64,000 nucleotides of DNA from Desulfonatronum thioautotrophicum (GCF_000934745.1 NZ_JYNO01000012.1:1-64000), one strand, 5' to 3'. Counted from the stretch's first letter, positions 48,137 to 57,280 are shown. Translations and numbers: made by a program. The notes: generated by a model from the sequence alone, not told the origin.

Positions 48137-49867
48137 TCAGTCCTCTTGCTCCATGAACAACTGGGCAAGATTGCCGAGAATGTTGAAGAAATAGCCGATA
48201 TTGAACTCCCTGCTTTCGACGACATCGAGCAAGGGCCATTCGGGGGGGGAGAAGGTCACGGCTGAGGACTCGCCGTATTGCACATCGCGCACCACGATAT
48301 TCTTCATTTCCAAACCGACAAGCTGTCCGATGTCATTGAGAATGATGGAACCCGAGGCCGTGGCTCCCGGGTCGCGGGCATCGAGCATCACCAGCGTTAA
48401 ACGTGTCTGGACGGGCTGCTCGTCTGTTTTGATGATCTCACCGAGAAAATATCCGGATTGCATCGTGTACTGCATCAACTCCATGGCTCCCTCACGAGTC
48501 GTGAGATAGGGCGATTCAAGGAAAGTGCGGTTGCTGAGAGCGATGTCCTGAAGGTCGTCGACGAGACTTGCCGAAAGGTCCAGTTGGAAACGGCCGTGCA
48601 TGTCACGCTGCAGATCGAGCTTGAATGAAGGCGCCGGACCGGGCTCAAGGAAACGGTGCATCACGTTGTCCCCTTTGACGAAGAGCATCGAGCCCTCCGG
48701 AGAGGTTTTGTAGGCGTACTTCAATGCATCTTCTCGCCGCAGTTGCGCTTCAAGAAAATTGTTTTCCATGCTCAGAGCCAGATACAGCGACATCGGAACG
48801 GCTGAGCCTTCAGGCGTGAAGAACAGCCTTCCTTCGAATGCATCCAGGTCCGTGGCGGTTGCGGTCAACGTAAGCAGGGCTTCGGTGAATGCCTCCAGCC
48901 GAACGTCATACTGCTCCAGGGCATCGGTCAGCTGGCTTCCTGGAACACGCCATGGGCTGTCCGGGTAGTGGTCATCAAGCTGTCTGAGGAGGCTGAGAGC
49001 CTTCTCGCGTTCACCAAGGGCGGCATGGGACCATGCCCGCTGGAAGACGATCTTTTCGCCATGCTCTTCGAGGGCTTGGCGTTCAAGTATGGGGAGTGCG
49101 TCCCGGAATCTCTTCGCCTCGATGTAGGCCTCGGCGGCCACCTGCCGCATCGCTGGTGTTTCCCGTTCGGTTTCCGTCATCAGGAAGAGAAACAGGTCGC
49201 GCAGAAAGAGGGCCGTATTGTTTCCGGATATCGCATGCAGTTCTCGTGTCGTTTCCACGATGTTTTTTTGGGCGCCTGCGGCAAGCGCCATGATTGATCC
49301 CAGTTCGTCGTCCTTGGAGACCATCGGTGCCAGCCGTGCCAGGAAATCCTGCTTGGCCTCGGCCTCACCCGCCGCCCCAAGCACGTATGCGGATTTCAGC
49401 AGAAAATCGGCGTCGGTGAGCAGCTGATCGCCAAAATCGTCCAAAGCAAAGCCAAGCCCATGGGCATACTGGGCCGGGAAATCTGCGTTCGGCTCTCTGG
49501 CGAATTCGTCAAGCGCCCTGGCAAGCAGGGCACGGTAGCTGTCGGCATCGGGGAACGTGCTGCGAAAATACCGCGCCTGCAGACTTTGCGCATAATCCAG
49601 GACCATTAATTTTGTCATCATGTCTGCATACTGCGTGTTATGAAAAACGGTTGCGACCATGAGCAGATCAAACGCGACACGCGGTGCGAAAGCGGAGTCA
49701 GGGTTTTCAGCCAAGAAATCCATGGCAGCCTGGGCATAGCCCGCGGGATCGTCGTGTTCGAGGAATTTTTCCGGTTTGGGATACGCGCCATTTGCAAGGG
49801 CGCTGCCGATAAACAGCAGTGACAGCAAGAGGATGCAGATGGTGAGGATGAATCGACCGATGCTCAT
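48137..49867 (-). CDS. secreted protein of unknown function with repeat-like helices
   Basis: A 576-residue protein. The signal peptide MSIGRFILTICILLLSLLFIGSALANG suggests export to the periplasm or envelope. The first 400 residues are helical with TPR-like features (EAKRFRDALPILERQALEE, ALGEREKALSLLRQLDDHYPDSPW); the last 180 look beta-rich (HRFLEPGPAPSFKLDLQRDMHGRFQLDLSASL). AGGAG lies before the ATG. It is monocistronic and ends in a terminator. I do not recognise the family; it could be an outer membrane-associated scaffold. Confidence 0.75.
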   Translation of the reverse strand: MSIGRFILTICILLLSLLFIGSALANGAYPKPEKFLEHDDPAGYAQAAMDFLAENPDSAFAPRVAFDLLMVATVFHNTQYADMMTKLMVLDYAQSLQARYFRSTFPDADSYRALLARALDEFAREPNADFPAQYAHGLGFALDDFGDQLLTDADFLLKSAYVLGAAGEAEAKQDFLARLAPMVSKDDELGSIMALAAGAQKNIVETTRELHAISGNNTALFLRDLFLFLMTETERETPAMRQVAAEAYIEAKRFRDALPILERQALEEHGEKIVFQRAWSHAALGEREKALSLLRQLDDHYPDSPWRVPGSQLTDALEQYDVRLEAFTEALLTLTATATDLDAFEGRLFFTPEGSAVPMSLYLALSMENNFLEAQLRREDALKYAYKTSPEGSMLFVKGDNVMHRFLEPGPAPSFKLDLQRDMHGRFQLDLSASLVDDLQDIALSNRTFLESPYLTTREGAMELMQYTMQSGYFLGEIIKTDEQPVQTRLTLVMLDARDPGATASGSIILNDIGQLVGLEMKNIVVRDVQYGESSAVTFSPPEWPLLDVVESREFNIGYFFNILGNLAQLFMEQED

Positions 49868-50271
49868 AAACGCTCCTTGATAGTGGGGTTGGGGATATCG
49901 AATTGCTCAAAGCCGTTGCGCATGCATGGGTATTGTGTCCGGCTATGTGTCCAACACAAGGACACCTTTCATTTCTTTTTCCCTGCTCTCGCAATAAGGT
50001 CAAGCATGATTCTGGCCTGAATCCCCGGCCAGGGAACCCCGCAACACTTGCAACGCCCGCAACGCCCGCTATATCCATGGACTGCCTCGGCAGACTTCAG
50101 GCTATCGCGGGCTTCAATGATCCTCCAGTGCCGTGCGAATTTTTTGAGAGGCCATGCTCTCTTCTGCTGCATCCTCGCGATCTTCGAGATCTTCTTGGCT
50201 GGGGGAATGAAATTTGCTAGTATTATCACTAGTGAAGTGAACGAAGCTGCTACGGAAAAAAGGGGCATTGC
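49868..50271. other. intergenic region with a copied leader segment
   Basis: 404 bases. They hold the second copy of a 44-bp repeat (49969-50012) also found upstream of the PAS kinase, and short direct repeats GCAACGCCC near 50048-50070. A weak -24/-12-like pattern around 50203-50218 was not accepted. No gene is supported. Confidence 0.5.
49969..50012. repeat. 44-bp leader repeat, copy B
   Basis: Matches 47891-47934 at all but a few positions (TCATTTCTTTTTCCCT, AATAAGGTCAAGCATG). Here it is not followed by a kinase gene, so it is a displaced copy of the leader or a small dispersed repeat. Confidence 0.65.
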
Positions 50272-51507
50272 ATGGGGAAGCATATCTTGTTCGTGGATGA
50301 TGAGCCTCAGATTCTGCAAGGGTTGCGACGGATGTTGCGCAACCAGGGCAGGGATTGGGAGCTCCATTTCGCTCCCGGCGGGATGGAAGCTTTGGATCTG
50401 ATGGCCACGACCCCCATGGACGTGGTGGTTTCGGACATGCGCATGCCGGGCATGGACGGAATCCAATTGCTGACCAGGGTCAAGGAGCGCTTTCCCCAAA
50501 CAGCCAGAGTGGCCTTGTCCGGCCATATGGATGAGCAGATGATCATGGGCTCCACTAAAGTGGTGCACCAGTACTTGAGCAAGCCGTGCACTCCGGAGAA
50601 TTTGGTGGCGGTATTGCGTCGCCTGCTGTCGTTGCGCCGCTATCTGGCCGAGGACGCCTTGACTTGCTTGTCTACAGGTCTGGAAAAGATTCCCAGCCTG
50701 CCCAAGCTGTACCTGGCCATTCAGGAAGAGCTGCAGTCCCCACGCTGTTCCCTCAAAAAAATTGGCGAAATCATTTCCACGGATGTGGGCATGTCCGCCA
50801 AGATCCTGCAACTGGTCAACTCTTCTTTTTTCGGGATGTTCACCAAGGTGAACAGTCCCTCCCAGGCCGTAAACCTCCTGGGTACGGAGACGTTAAAGGC
50901 CCTTGTCCTGCACATCCAGATTTTTTCCCAGTATCAGCCGAAAAAATGTCCGCACTTTTCCCTGGCCCGGCTCTCACGGCACAGCCTGATGACCGCAACC
51001 CTGGCCAAACGAATCTGCGTCACGGAGAGTGTCTCACGGGAGATTCAGGATGAAGCTTTCCTGGCAGGGATACTCCATGACGTGGGCAAGCTGATTTTTG
51101 CCGTAAATTTTCCTGAGGTGTATGACGAGATGCTGGAGATGGTCGGCACACGCAATATGTCCCTGGGTGCCGTGGAGAGAGAAGTGCTCGGGGCCGGCCA
51201 TGCCCAGCTCGGGGCGTACTTGCTGGGTTTATGGGGAATGGCCGAGCCCGTTGTGGAGGCCATCGCCTTTCACCATGAACCGGCACGGAGTACAACGACC
51301 CATTTCACGCCGTTGACTGCCCTGCATGGCGCCAACGCGCTTATCATCGGCATCCAGCCTGAAGGCCCCGCGGGCAAAGCTGAGGGCCCTGACCGGGATT
51401 ATCTTGAATCATGCGGCCTTGGTGATTGCATCCCCATTTGGGAAGACATGGCCAAGGAGCTTTTCGGGATGACCGGCAACGATGTGAAAACGTCTGAAAA
51501 TACTTAG
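50272..51507 (+). CDS. response regulator with HDOD output domain
   Basis: A 411-residue protein: receiver domain at 1-120 (ILFVDDEPQ, acceptor Asp in VVVSDMRMPGMDG, Lys in LSKPCTPENL) and an HDOD domain at about 135-340 (LYLAIQEELQSPRCSLKKIGEIISTDVGMSAKILQLVNSSFFG; AFLAGILHDVGKLIF). HDOD proteins act in signalling without established hydrolase activity in most cases. It is the first gene of a cluster of four phosphorelay genes. The start ATG has a weak ribosome-binding site. Its receiver resembles that of the gene at 53634. Confidence 0.92.
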   Translation: MGKHILFVDDEPQILQGLRRMLRNQGRDWELHFAPGGMEALDLMATTPMDVVVSDMRMPGMDGIQLLTRVKERFPQTARVALSGHMDEQMIMGSTKVVHQYLSKPCTPENLVAVLRRLLSLRRYLAEDALTCLSTGLEKIPSLPKLYLAIQEELQSPRCSLKKIGEIISTDVGMSAKILQLVNSSFFGMFTKVNSPSQAVNLLGTETLKALVLHIQIFSQYQPKKCPHFSLARLSRHSLMTATLAKRICVTESVSREIQDEAFLAGILHDVGKLIFAVNFPEVYDEMLEMVGTRNMSLGAVEREVLGAGHAQLGAYLLGLWGMAEPVVEAIAFHHEPARSTTTHFTPLTALHGANALIIGIQPEGPAGKAEGPDRDYLESCGLGDCIPIWEDMAKELFGMTGNDVKTSENT

Positions 51508-51808
51508 CATTCCTTTGAAAAAGTCCCAATTGCTGCATCGCTGCTCCGGCACGTACTTTTGTCAAGGGCGCTTTCCCGTAATAGGTTCGTGACTCTCCAG
51601 TAATGAGGTCAGTGCAAAAAGTCCCTGAGAACGAAATCAACGCCACGGGGTCTTCGGGCAACCTCTTATTTTTACAGACCACAAGCCACTTGTCACTGGC
51701 CACTGCCGAGTGCAAAAAGCACTTTTTGCATTCGGCTCAGTAAGTGCCGGATTGCTCCTTGTACTTGGTTTTTTTGAACGGATTGCGATGAGGACTTTTT
51801 CAATACGT
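51508..51808. repeat. dispersed palindromic element, copy 3, interrupted
   Basis: About 300 bp with ends related to copies 1 and 2 (TTTGAAAAAGTCCCAATTGC ... GAACGGATTGC ... GGACTTTTTCAATAC). Its central stem is of the copy 1 type (CTCCGGCACGTACTT with AGTAAGTGCCGGA) but is split by the 140-bp insert at 51603-51742. It separates the HDOD gene from the next kinase. Confidence 0.85.
51603..51742. mobile_element. 140-bp insertion in element copy 3 flanked by CAGTA
   Basis: The insert is bordered by direct 5-bp repeats CAGTA (51598-51602 and 51738-51742); copy 1 has a single CAGTA at this place. Near its ends are TGCAAAAAGT and ACTTTTTGCA, imperfect terminal inverted repeats. It is too small to encode a transposase and looks like a non-autonomous element. 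Confidence 0.65.
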
Positions 51809-51949
51809 TCCCCTGGAGATTATTACTTGGGATGCACATGTTTCCAGACAGCATGAGTGGTTCGGCCACGAAACCATCACGGACGCCAGAGCGACCCGCA
51901 TTGTCCGTCTGTCCGGAGTCAATGGGAATTGTTCTGGGGAGATGAGTAC

Positions 51950-53581
51950 ATGAACAGATCACGACGTATTCTGGTTGTGGATGATTCGCCTCTGCAACTG
52001 TGCATGTATACGGAAATTCTCGCTTCCGTCGGCTACGAGGTGACGCAGGCATCCGGCGGGATTCAGGCCCTGCAACTGATTGATGCCATCCGCCCGCAAC
52101 TGGTGTTGCTGGACGTGGTGTTGCCGGACATCAACGGCATTGACGTGTGCAAACGGATCAAAAGTGATCGCGTCCTGAATGCCACGTCGATCATTTTGTT
52201 TTCCGCCGCTCAGGTGGATTCCGACAGCCAGGCCATCGGGATAGAGTGCGGAGCGGATGACTACTTGATCAAGCCGATTGATGCCAGGGAGTTGCTGGCC
52301 CGTGTTGCGGCCTTGTTTCGGTTGCGTCAGATGGAGCACGACATCCGGCAGTCCCATATGGAACTGCATCAGGTTCTCTCCTCCATTATGTCCATCCTGA
52401 TCGTCATCGACCGCAACGGTCTGGTGCAGCGCTGGAACTCCGTTGCGGCAAAGACTCTCGGCGTCAGCTTCGATCAGGCATATCACCAATCCTTTGAGGG
52501 CCTGGCCCTGCCTTGGGATCATACCCGAGTGGCCCAGGCCGTTCGGGAGTCTCGCGAATCCATGACCGGGATCGTGATGGAGGACCTGCGCTTTCAACGC
52601 CAAAATGCCCAGGATGGGTATTTGAAGTTGAGCATCGCCCCATTGCTGACCACTTCCGCGGAAACCATGGGCGGGCTGATTCTTTTGGGCGAGGACGTGA
52701 CCGAGCGTCGTCTTTTGGAAGGTCAGCTGATTCAGGCCCAAAAGCTGGAATCCATCGGTCAACTGGCCGCCGGCGTGGCCCATGAAATCAATACGCCCAT
52801 CCAGTTTCTCAGCGACAACATGCGTTTCCTGCAGGAAGGGTTTGAAGAGTTGAACGGACTGGTTTCCACGAGTCGGGAACTGGTCCGCAATGCGTCGAAC
52901 AATCATTTTTCAACCCAGGAGGTCGGCAAACTGGCAGATCGATATGCTGCTGCTGACCTTGACTACCTGTTGCAGGAAATTCCTCAGGCCATTGCGCAAT
53001 CCCTTGAAGGCCTGGAACGGGTGACCCATATCGTCCGTTCCATGAAATCCTTTGCCCATCCCGGCGAGCAATGCATGGTCCTGGCCGATATCAATGCAGC
53101 CTTGACCGACACCGTCACCGTTTCCCGGAACGAGTGGAAGTATGTGGCTGAAATGCATATGGATCTGGACCCGGATCTCCCGCTGGTCATGTGTTTGGTC
53201 AGCGAATTGAACCAGGCTTTTCTGAATATCATAACCAATGCTGCCCAGGCTGTTGCCGAGGCTTATGGCGAACATTCCCTGGAGCAAGGTGTCATCACCA
53301 TCTCCAGCAGGAAGGATGGGGAGTGGATTGAGATCCGGATCACGGACAACGGCACTGGAATACCGGAAAACATTCGACCACGACTTTTTGACCCGTTCTT
53401 TACCACCAAAGAGGTGGGCAAGGGCACGGGGCAGGGGCTGGTGATCGTGCACAATGCCATTGTCACTCGCCATGGCGGCAGCATTGCCGTGGAGTCCACA
53501 GTTGGGCAGGGCACGACGTTTGTTTTGCGGCTACCGGTCAATGGGGCGACCGAGGAGACTTTTGTGGAGAATCTGGACTGA
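51950..53581 (+). CDS. REC-PAS-histidine kinase
   Basis: A 543-residue soluble kinase. Receiver at 1-120 (ILVVDDSPLQL; LLDVVLPDING; IKPIDARELL), PAS at about 140-245, phosphotransfer helix LAAGVAHEINTPIQFLSDN, ATPase with [33 protein letters not shown]. It shares the HEINTP helix and the RNEWKYVAEMHMDLDPDLP segment with the kinase at 54852, so they are paralogues. The start MNRSRRILVVDD follows GGGGAGATGAGTAC. It is the second gene of the cluster. Confidence 0.92.
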   Translation: MNRSRRILVVDDSPLQLCMYTEILASVGYEVTQASGGIQALQLIDAIRPQLVLLDVVLPDINGIDVCKRIKSDRVLNATSIILFSAAQVDSDSQAIGIECGADDYLIKPIDARELLARVAALFRLRQMEHDIRQSHMELHQVLSSIMSILIVIDRNGLVQRWNSVAAKTLGVSFDQAYHQSFEGLALPWDHTRVAQAVRESRESMTGIVMEDLRFQRQNAQDGYLKLSIAPLLTTSAETMGGLILLGEDVTERRLLEGQLIQAQKLESIGQLAAGVAHEINTPIQFLSDNMRFLQEGFEELNGLVSTSRELVRNASNNHFSTQEVGKLADRYAAADLDYLLQEIPQAIAQSLEGLERVTHIVRSMKSFAHPGEQCMVLADINAALTDTVTVSRNEWKYVAEMHMDLDPDLPLVMCLVSELNQAFLNIITNAAQAVAEAYGEHSLEQGVITISSRKDGEWIEIRITDNGTGIPENIRPRLFDPFFTTKEVGKGTGQGLVIVHNAIVTRHGGSIAVESTVGQGTTFVLRLPVNGATEETFVENLD

Positions 53582-53633
53582 ACCGCGGACCCGTCATTGC
53601 CAGGTTTCAGCTTTCGCTGCGGAGGAAGAGAGC

Positions 53634-54833
53634 ATGAGCGATATGTGTAGCATGCAGGAGAAAATCCTGTTCGTGGATGACGACCAGAACATCCTGGATG
53701 CTTTCCGTCGGAATTTCCGCAAGGATTATGCTCTGGAAACCGCCACCAGCGTCCGGGAAGCGGCAAAAATCATCGCCCAAAAGGGTCCCTTTGCCGTGGT
53801 GGTTTCGGACATGCGTATGCCCAAAGTGGACGGAGTGCAGTTTTTGACCCGGCTCAAGGAGATCTGTCCGGATACGGTGCGGATCATGCTCACCGGTTAC
53901 GCGGACATGCAGTCTTCCATCGCCGCGGTGAATGAAGGCAGCGTGTTCCGCTTTTTGACCAAGCCGTGCACGGCCCAGAACATGAAACGTGTTCTGGAAG
54001 ACGCTCTGCGCCAATATCGGCTGGTGGTTGCGGAAAAACAACTTTTGGAGCAGACGCTGAGCGGCAGTATCAAGGTGCTCACTGAACTGTTGGCCATGGT
54101 CAATCCGGATGCCTTTGGCCGAGCCAATCGCATCCATCGCCTGGTGCGCCAGATTGCCTTGCATCTAGGTGTGACCAAGACCTGGGAAATGGAGAACGCG
54201 GCCTTGCTTTCTCAGATCGGCTGTATGCTGCTGCCTTCGGCGGCCATGCAGCAGATCATTCAAGGCGAGTCCCTGGATGGAGAACCACGGAAAATCTATG
54301 ACATTCACCCGGTGATTGCCGCGGATCTCCTGAGCCATATTCCCCGGCTGGATACGGTTCGGGAATTCATTCTTTACCAGGAAAAACGCTTTGACGGCGA
54401 AGGGACGCCTCTTGACGGAAAGTCCGGGGCGGACATTCCGCTTGGCGGACGAATCCTGAAAATCCTGGTCGATTTCGATCAACTGGAACATGCCGGGAAG
54501 AACACGGAGCAGGCTTTGCACATCCTGCGTGCCAGAGAGGGCTGGTATGATCCACGGATCCTGGATGTGCTGGAGAAGGTACTCAGCCAAAAAACCGGTT
54601 ATCGTCTGCTGGAGATGCACGTGCATCAACTCCGGACCGGAATGGTACTCGCCGGGGATGTCCAGAGCCAAAGCGGCATGTTGCTTGTGGCTCAAGGCCA
54701 GGAAGTCACGCCGGTGCTGATTACCCGGTTGCGCACGTATGCCGAGATCAGTGGCGTTCAGGAACCGATCAGGGTGCTGGTCCCCCCGGTGGAACAAGAC
54801 GATTGCAGGGTTCACGGCAGCGGGATGGTCTGA
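53634..54833 (+). CDS. response regulator with degenerate HD-GYP domain
   Basis: A 399-residue protein. The receiver (1-125) is intact: ILFVDDDQN, acceptor Asp in VVVSDMRMPKVDG, LTKPCTAQNM. The output region has the length and order of HD-GYP c-di-GMP phosphodiesterases, but the metal and catalytic residues are missing: LLHDIGK-type reads ALLSQIGCML, the HHE..DG.GYP motif reads YQEKRFDGEGTPLDG. It should bind or signal rather than hydrolyse. GGAGG lies 8 bases before the ATG. It precedes the kinase at 54852 by 18 bases. Confidence 0.85.
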   Translation: MSDMCSMQEKILFVDDDQNILDAFRRNFRKDYALETATSVREAAKIIAQKGPFAVVVSDMRMPKVDGVQFLTRLKEICPDTVRIMLTGYADMQSSIAAVNEGSVFRFLTKPCTAQNMKRVLEDALRQYRLVVAEKQLLEQTLSGSIKVLTELLAMVNPDAFGRANRIHRLVRQIALHLGVTKTWEMENAALLSQIGCMLLPSAAMQQIIQGESLDGEPRKIYDIHPVIAADLLSHIPRLDTVREFILYQEKRFDGEGTPLDGKSGADIPLGGRILKILVDFDQLEHAGKNTEQALHILRAREGWYDPRILDVLEKVLSQKTGYRLLEMHVHQLRTGMVLAGDVQSQSGMLLVAQGQEVTPVLITRLRTYAEISGVQEPIRVLVPPVEQDDCRVHGSGMV

Positions 54834-54851
54834 TCCCCAGGAGGAACGACA

Positions 54852-56231
54852 ATGGCCAGCATGTCTGACGACATCCGCCGCCAGATTCTTCTGGAAATCG
54901 CCCTGTCCATCAGCGGGGCATTGGTGTTGCGCTCCCTGCTGGGCAAGTGCCTCCCCTTGTTTTTGCGGAAGCTGAATTGCACCGCTGCCGCGGTGGTGCA
55001 TCTGGAAAATTCGCAACCGGTCACCTCCATGGCCTTGCCGCTGGCATTGCCGCAACATCCGGACTGGCCGGAAGTCGTTCAAAAGCTCAGCACGGACCTG
55101 GAAACAGATTCAGACCGGATGATTTCCGAATATCAGGGTCGGCGCGGTCCCTGGTTTGGTTTCCGTCTTCCGGGATTTGGCTTGTTGGTTTTGGCCCGCC
55201 AGGAGCTCTTTGACGCACTGTTTCTGAAGGACTTCCTTCCACTGACCGACATGCTGGCCCGGGCCTGTCTGGCCTGCCTGGAGGCGGAGCAGCGACGCCG
55301 GGTGGAAGCACAGCTCAAACGACACCAAGAGCAGCTGGAGCTGCTGGTTCAGGAGCGAACCCGCGATCTCCAGGCAAGTCTGGAGCAACTCAAGGCCACG
55401 CAGACCCAACTCCTGCATGCTGAAAAACTGGCCTCCATTGGTCAACTGGCTGCGGGGATCGCCCACGAAATCAATACTCCGGCGCAGTTTGTCGGGGACA
55501 ACGCCCAGTTTTTGCGTCAAGCAAACACGGACTTGGCTCGCGTTCTCTCCGCATACCACGAATTGCTGGACGCGGTTGACAGCAAGCAGATGGATGCGGA
55601 TTTGCCGGCCCGGGTGAGACGGATACGCCATGAGGCTGACGTTGACTTCCTGATGCAGGAAGCCCCTTTAGCCATTGCCCAAATTTTGGATGGAGTAGAG
55701 CGGATCAGCAAGATCGTCAGTTCGATGCGTGAATTCGCGCATCCCGGAAGCTCGGAAAAGAAACCGGCGGATATAAACAAGGCCTTAGAGAATACGGTGA
55801 TCGTTGCTCGAAACGAGTGGAAGTACGTGGCTGACATGGAAATGGATCTTGATCCGGATTTGCCCGCGGTGTCTTGTCTGCCCAACGAGATCAACCAGGT
55901 TTTTCTGAATGTCCTGGTCAACGCCGGCCAAGCTGTCCGGGCCAAGGTTCGCAGGGAGAATACCCAAAAAGGATTGATCAGGATCAGTACCCGGAGGATT
56001 GGTGAATGCGCGGAGATCCGGATCAGCGACACCGGAAGCGGCATCCCTGAAGGAATCAGGGATAGAATTTTTGATCCCTTTTTTACCACCAAGGAGGTGG
56101 GCCAAGGCACCGGACAGGGGCTGGCCATTGCCTACAATGTGGTGGTGGACAAACATCAGGGAGAGATTTTTTTTGAGAGTCGGGGCGGGGAGGGAACAAC
56201 CTTTGTCATCCGTCTGCCCATCGGAGCGTAA
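54852..56231 (+). CDS. histidine kinase with N-terminal GAF-like region
   Basis: A 459-residue soluble kinase. N-terminal 170 residues resemble a GAF-type sensor (no metal or cofactor motif seen), then a coiled coil (AEQRRRVEAQLKRHQEQLELLVQERTRDLQ in parts), the phosphotransfer helix AAGIAHEINTPAQFVGDN, and an ATPase with ISDTGSGIPEGIR and [20 protein letters not shown]. No membrane segment. AGGAGG lies 8 bases before the ATG. It probably phosphorylates the degenerate HD-GYP regulator and/or the HDOD regulator of the same cluster; partner choice is inferred. Confidence 0.92.
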   Translation: MASMSDDIRRQILLEIALSISGALVLRSLLGKCLPLFLRKLNCTAAAVVHLENSQPVTSMALPLALPQHPDWPEVVQKLSTDLETDSDRMISEYQGRRGPWFGFRLPGFGLLVLARQELFDALFLKDFLPLTDMLARACLACLEAEQRRRVEAQLKRHQEQLELLVQERTRDLQASLEQLKATQTQLLHAEKLASIGQLAAGIAHEINTPAQFVGDNAQFLRQANTDLARVLSAYHELLDAVDSKQMDADLPARVRRIRHEADVDFLMQEAPLAIAQILDGVERISKIVSSMREFAHPGSSEKKPADINKALENTVIVARNEWKYVADMEMDLDPDLPAVSCLPNEINQVFLNVLVNAGQAVRAKVRRENTQKGLIRISTRRIGECAEIRISDTGSGIPEGIRDRIFDPFFTTKEVGQGTGQGLAIAYNVVVDKHQGEIFFESRGGEGTTFVIRLPIGA

Positions 56232-56303
56232 TCAATCTCTTGGCCTTGCCGCGGCAGAAGTTGCGGCAACGACGGGGGATCTTCAAAAAAAGGAGGTTTG
56301 GCC

Positions 56304-56816
56304 ATGGACGTGTTTGAAGCAATGCATACTCGACGCAGCATACGTAAATTCGATCCGGATAAGCAGGTGGATGGGGCGGGTTTAAAAAAAATTCTCGCCG
56401 CGGCCATGGTCGCGCCCAGTGCGGGGAATGCCCAGCCTTGGCACTTTGTGATCGTCACGGACCTGGGCTTGAAGGACGAGTTGTCCCGGGTACACCCATA
56501 TGTGGGCATGCTTCGCCAGGCTCCCGTGGGGATAGTGGTCTGCGCGGAACTGGCCTTGGAGAAATACCCAGGCTACTGGGTTCAGGATCTGGCCGCGGCG
56601 ATCCAGAACCTGCTCCTGGCCGCGAGAGGTCTTGGACTGGGGACGGTCTGGACCGGGGTTTGTCCGATCCAGGAGCGGATGGATGCGGTTCGCCGGATTC
56701 TCAGCCTGCCTGCCGGAGTGGAACCCCACGCCATCATCCCTTTGGGCTGGCCTGCCCAGGAGTTTGTCCATAAAGACCGTTTCAGGGAAGACAGGGTGCA
56801 CACAAACGGATGGTGA
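56304..56816 (+). CDS. nitroreductase family protein
   Basis: A 170-residue FMN-dependent oxidoreductase. MDVFEAMHTRRSIRKFDPDKQ and MVAPSAGNAQPWHFVIV are the classic FMN-binding parts, with LLLAARGLGLGTVWTG near the end. Small nitroreductases reduce nitro compounds or serve as flavin or quinone reductases; the substrate is not defined. AAAGGAGG lies 7 bases before the ATG at 56304. It follows the signalling cluster by about 70 bases and ends with a perfect long hairpin. Confidence 0.92.
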   Translation: MDVFEAMHTRRSIRKFDPDKQVDGAGLKKILAAAMVAPSAGNAQPWHFVIVTDLGLKDELSRVHPYVGMLRQAPVGIVVCAELALEKYPGYWVQDLAAAIQNLLLAARGLGLGTVWTGVCPIQERMDAVRRILSLPAGVEPHAIIPLGWPAQEFVHKDRFREDRVHTNGW

Positions 56817-56839
56817 GTCCCGTCAAGCGTTTCAAAAAC

Positions 56840-56877
56840 AACCGGCCGGCCACGGGGTGCCCCGTGGCCGGCCGGTT
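56840..56877. terminator. perfect 18-bp hairpin after nitroreductase gene
   Basis: AACCGGCCGGCCACGGGG and its exact complement are separated by TG only, so the effective loop is small. There is no strong T-run. It separates convergent genes. Confidence 0.75.
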
Positions 56878-56995
56878 GGCATTTTGACGAAAAGGCGATT
56901 TCCAACGCCGTCGATGTCTCAACTCATGACGATGAGGGATATTTTTCCGACTTTTCGTGTGTTACGAAAACGGCATCGTTTTATTCGGCGCCAGT

Positions 56996-57208
56996 TTAGA
57001 CTGTTGCGTTGATTTTGAGACCTTTTCCGGTGGCTTCGGCCACTGCTCGTATATCCGCGTTCGCTTCCCCGCCGCCGGCTCCGGCGTTGACCTGACTGGC
57101 GGCGCCAAGGGTTTTTGTCACAACATCCACTCCCATGGTCGCATTCTGCAGGGTCTGGGCCATCATGGCCACCCCGGCCTGACTTTGTGCTGCACTTCCA
57201 AGTTCCAT
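56996..57208 (-). CDS. YjfB-like putative motility protein
   Basis: A 70-residue protein (MELGSAAQSQAGVAMMAQTLQNATMGVDVVTKTLG...) resembling the YjfB family of small motility-associated proteins, which share the Ser/Ala/Gln-rich first 40 residues. GGAGG lies 7 bases before the ATG. A sigma-28-type promoter lies upstream at 57253-57280, supporting coregulation with flagellar genes. Molecular role unknown. Confidence 0.72.
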   Translation of the reverse strand: MELGSAAQSQAGVAMMAQTLQNATMGVDVVTKTLGAASQVNAGAGGGEANADIRAVAEATGKGLKINATV

Positions 57209-57252
57209 AATACCTCCATGTTGGCCGATTCAACAACGATGCCTTCTTGTCT

Positions 57253-57280
57253 GTATCGGCCACAACGCCATGTTTCTTTA
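57253..57280 (-). promoter_or_regulatory. sigma-28-like promoter of YjfB-like gene
   Basis: On the minus strand: TAAAGAAA (57280-57273) and GCCGATAC (57260-57253), with 16 bases between TAAA and GCCGATAC. The consensus is TAAA-N15-GCCGATAA, so spacing is one base long and one position differs. Transcription would begin about 35 bases before the ATG. Confidence 0.65.

Noticed and set aside
50203-50218. sigma-54-like pattern before the HDOD response regulator
   Set aside because: GG-N10-GC is present with TTGCT, but the -24 box is GGGAAT within a G-run and matches poorly; chance is likely.
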